Positions 5,315 through 6,764 of a stretch of 6,764 nt of DNA are shown one piece after another (position 1 is the stretch's first letter; the number at the start of each line of letters is the position of its first letter). This stretch comes from CAMNAO01 sp045605145 (GTDB lineage: Bacteria; Bacillota; Clostridia; Oscillospirales; Oscillospiraceae), in NCBI GenBank assembly GCA_045605145.1, contig JAZUPH010000063.1:1-6764 (forward strand), written 5' to 3'. Made by a program: the position numbers and the translations under genes. The notes under the pieces were generated by a model that was given only the letters and a program-made list of their open reading frames with translations, had not been told where the DNA came from and ran no database searches.

Positions 5315-5374
5315 TCTGCGCATCTACTGATATTGCCCGAACAGGCTATTTTGCCCCGTTGAAAAGGAGTAATA

Positions 5375-6764
5375 ATGGCAGACAGCAGCAGATCCAAACG
5401 AGGATTAAGACCTAACAGAGGCATTTTGAGCCGCACACTTTTGCTACTTGCAGTGTGCGGAATAATGCTCTTTGCGGTACTTATCGTGCAGCTATATAAG
5501 GTCATGATCGTTGACCACGATATGTACGAGAGTATGGCGGTTGAGCAGCAGACCCGTGAAACCAGCATCCATGCCCGCCGCGGCACCATATATGACCGCA
5601 ACGGAAACGCCCTTGCCGTAAGCGCAACGGCGTACAACGTGTTCATAAGCCCTTATGAAATAAAAAAATATGATGAAAATATAGATCTCATCGCCCAGAC
5701 TCTGCCGGTGCTTCTTGCCGACTATGACTGCAAGGATGCCGACAGCATCCGCTCGATGGCTACCGACACCGCCTCGTGGTACAAGACCGTGGCGTACCGT
5801 GTGGACGCGGACGCTGCCGATACAGTGCGGCAGTTTATTAGTGAGCATAACCTGTCCGGCGTACATATTGAGGAGACCAGCAAGCGCTATTATCCCTACA
5901 GCACCCTTGCCTGCCATGTGGTTGGCTTTGTGGGCGCCGAGAACTACGGCCTTGAGGGGATAGAGGCGTATTACGATGACTATCTTGCCGGGACAGACGG
6001 CAGCGTCGCCAGACTGCGCACCGGCAGCGGTGACAATATGCTCATCGGCAACTATGAGCAGTATTATGACTCCATCGACGGCAGTGACCTTACCCTGACC
6101 ATCGATATGGGCATCCAGTACATCGTTGAGAAGTATCTGAAGCAGGGTGTTGCCGACTATGACTGCGCCGGCGGCTGCTGCATCGTGATGGATGTGAACA
6201 CCGGCGCCATACGCGCCATGGCCAGCTATGGCAACTATGACCTTAACCACTATCAGGCGGTCAGTGATGAAGTGCAGGCGCAAATTGACCTTATCGCGGA
6301 CCCCGATGAGCGCAGCGCCGCCCTGCGTGACGCGCAGTACGCCCAGTGGCGCAATATGGCTATCAGCGATACCTACGAGCCAGGCTCCGTATTCAAGATA
6401 ATCACCCTATCCATGGCCCTTGAAGAGGGGACGGCGGCTCTGTCCAGCGGATACAACTGCGGCGGATCCATGTCCGTCATTGGGCGCGGTGTACCGCTCA
6501 AATGCTGGCGCACTGCCGGTCACGGCCTGCAGACGCTGCAGCAGGCGGTGCAGCACTCCTGCAACGTGGCCTTTGTCCAGATCGGCATGTCAGTGGGTGC
6601 CGATCGCTTCTATGAATATATCCACGCCTTCGGCCTGTTTACAAAGACCGGCATCGACATCGGCGGCGAGGCCGTGGGCAGCTGGTGGACGGACGATGTG
6701 TTCACCGACCCGGAGAATAAGTCCCAGCTTGCGGCGGCGTCCTTCGGACAGACCTTCACCATCA
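5375..6764 (+). CDS. Class B penicillin-binding protein (FtsI/SpoVD type), C-terminus beyond window
   Basis: This septal or spore peptidoglycan DD-transpeptidase is open for 463 codons to the window edge. AAGGAG (5364-5369) sits 5 bases before the ATG. A basic N-terminus (SKRGLRPNRG) precedes one membrane anchor (about 21-40). The pedestal/dimerization domain begins with RRGTIYDRNGNALAVS (68-83). The transpeptidase domain shows YEPGSVFK with catalytic Ser338 and Lys341, and HSCNVAFVQIG with the SxN triad Ser395-Cys396-Asn397. The third motif, KTG, and any PASTA domains fall outside, so the vegetative FtsI/PbpB form and the sporulation form SpoVD cannot be separated. In Clostridia both types occur at this place after ftsL. 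The ISDTYEPGS context is compatible with either. The 60-base gap after ftsL holds no clear terminator, so it is probably in the same operon. Confidence 0.93.
   Translation, partial: MADSSRSKRGLRPNRGILSRTLLLLAVCGIMLFAVLIVQLYKVMIVDHDMYESMAVEQQTRETSIHARRGTIYDRNGNALAVSATAYNVFISPYEIKKYDENIDLIAQTLPVLLADYDCKDADSIRSMATDTASWYKTVAYRVDADAADTVRQFISEHNLSGVHIEETSKRYYPYSTLACHVVGFVGAENYGLEGIEAYYDDYLAGTDGSVARLRTGSGDNMLIGNYEQYYDSIDGSDLTLTIDMGIQYIVEKYLKQGVADYDCAGGCCIVMDVNTGAIRAMASYGNYDLNHYQAVSDEVQAQIDLIADPDERSAALRDAQYAQWRNMAISDTYEPGSVFKIITLSMALEEGTAALSSGYNCGGSMSVIGRGVPLKCWRTAGHGLQTLQQAVQHSCNVAFVQIGMSVGADRFYEYIHAFGLFTKTGIDIGGEAVGSWWTDDVFTDPENKSQLAAASFGQTFTI

Noticed and set aside
5315..5374. Possible GCC/GGC mini-hairpin before the PBP gene
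   Set aside because: Three base pairs only; no terminator can be supported, and the operon probably continues.
5492..6283. 263-codon minus-strand open frame opposite the PBP gene
   Set aside because: It is antisense to an intact transpeptidase with clear motifs; its Val/Ile/Ala/His-rich composition is typical of an antisense frame of GC-rich coding DNA.
1..6764. tRNA, rRNA, CRISPR array, insertion sequence or complete mobile element
   Set aside because: I found no cloverleaf, rRNA core sequence, regular spacer-repeat array, transposase or terminal inverted repeats in this window.

Overview
The window looks like chromosomal DNA from an anaerobic Clostridia-class Firmicute, most likely an Oscillospiraceae/Ruminococcaceae-type gut bacterium. 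This rests on AGGAGG-type ribosome binding sites throughout, the Firmicute order mraZ-rsmH-ftsL-class B PBP, a short Bacillus-type NagB, and a GC-rich core next to AT-rich accessory genes. No species can be named from the sequence alone.

Layout. (1) Positions 1-883, minus strand, AT-rich accessory block: the 5' part of a DUF559 endonuclease-like gene (1-143), a 143-base structured intergenic segment with two hairpins (181-200 and 228-260), a small class I SAM-dependent methyltransferase (287-808) and its probable promoter (855-883). (2) Positions 887-1807, minus strand: nagB (990-1724) with a strong sigma-A-like promoter (1779-1807) and a downstream terminator-like hairpin (887-916). (3) Positions 1852-3240, plus strand: an AGCS-family sodium:alanine/glycine symporter, divergent from nagB. 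(4) Positions 3248-6764, plus strand: the start of the division and cell wall (dcw) cluster. It has an A-tract repeat region, a TATAAT promoter, TGGGN repeats matching an MraZ operator, then mraZ, rsmH, ftsL and a class B penicillin-binding protein cut off by the window edge.

How the genes work together. The dcw genes form one tightly packed operon: the mraZ stop overlaps the rsmH start, and the later gaps are 19 and 60 bases. MraZ probably represses its own promoter. RsmH modifies 16S rRNA, FtsL is a membrane-anchored divisome protein, and the PBP cross-links septal or spore peptidoglycan. NagB and the alanine/glycine symporter sit just upstream and plausibly affect supply of amino sugar and alanine for the wall, but this is inferred from position only.

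Most of the window is ordinary. The part most worth a second look is the structured leader between the methyltransferase and the DUF559 gene. One hairpin arm there (CCTCCCTC on the minus strand) can pair either with its partner arm or with the DUF559 ribosome binding site. The element also resembles a dispersed palindromic repeat.
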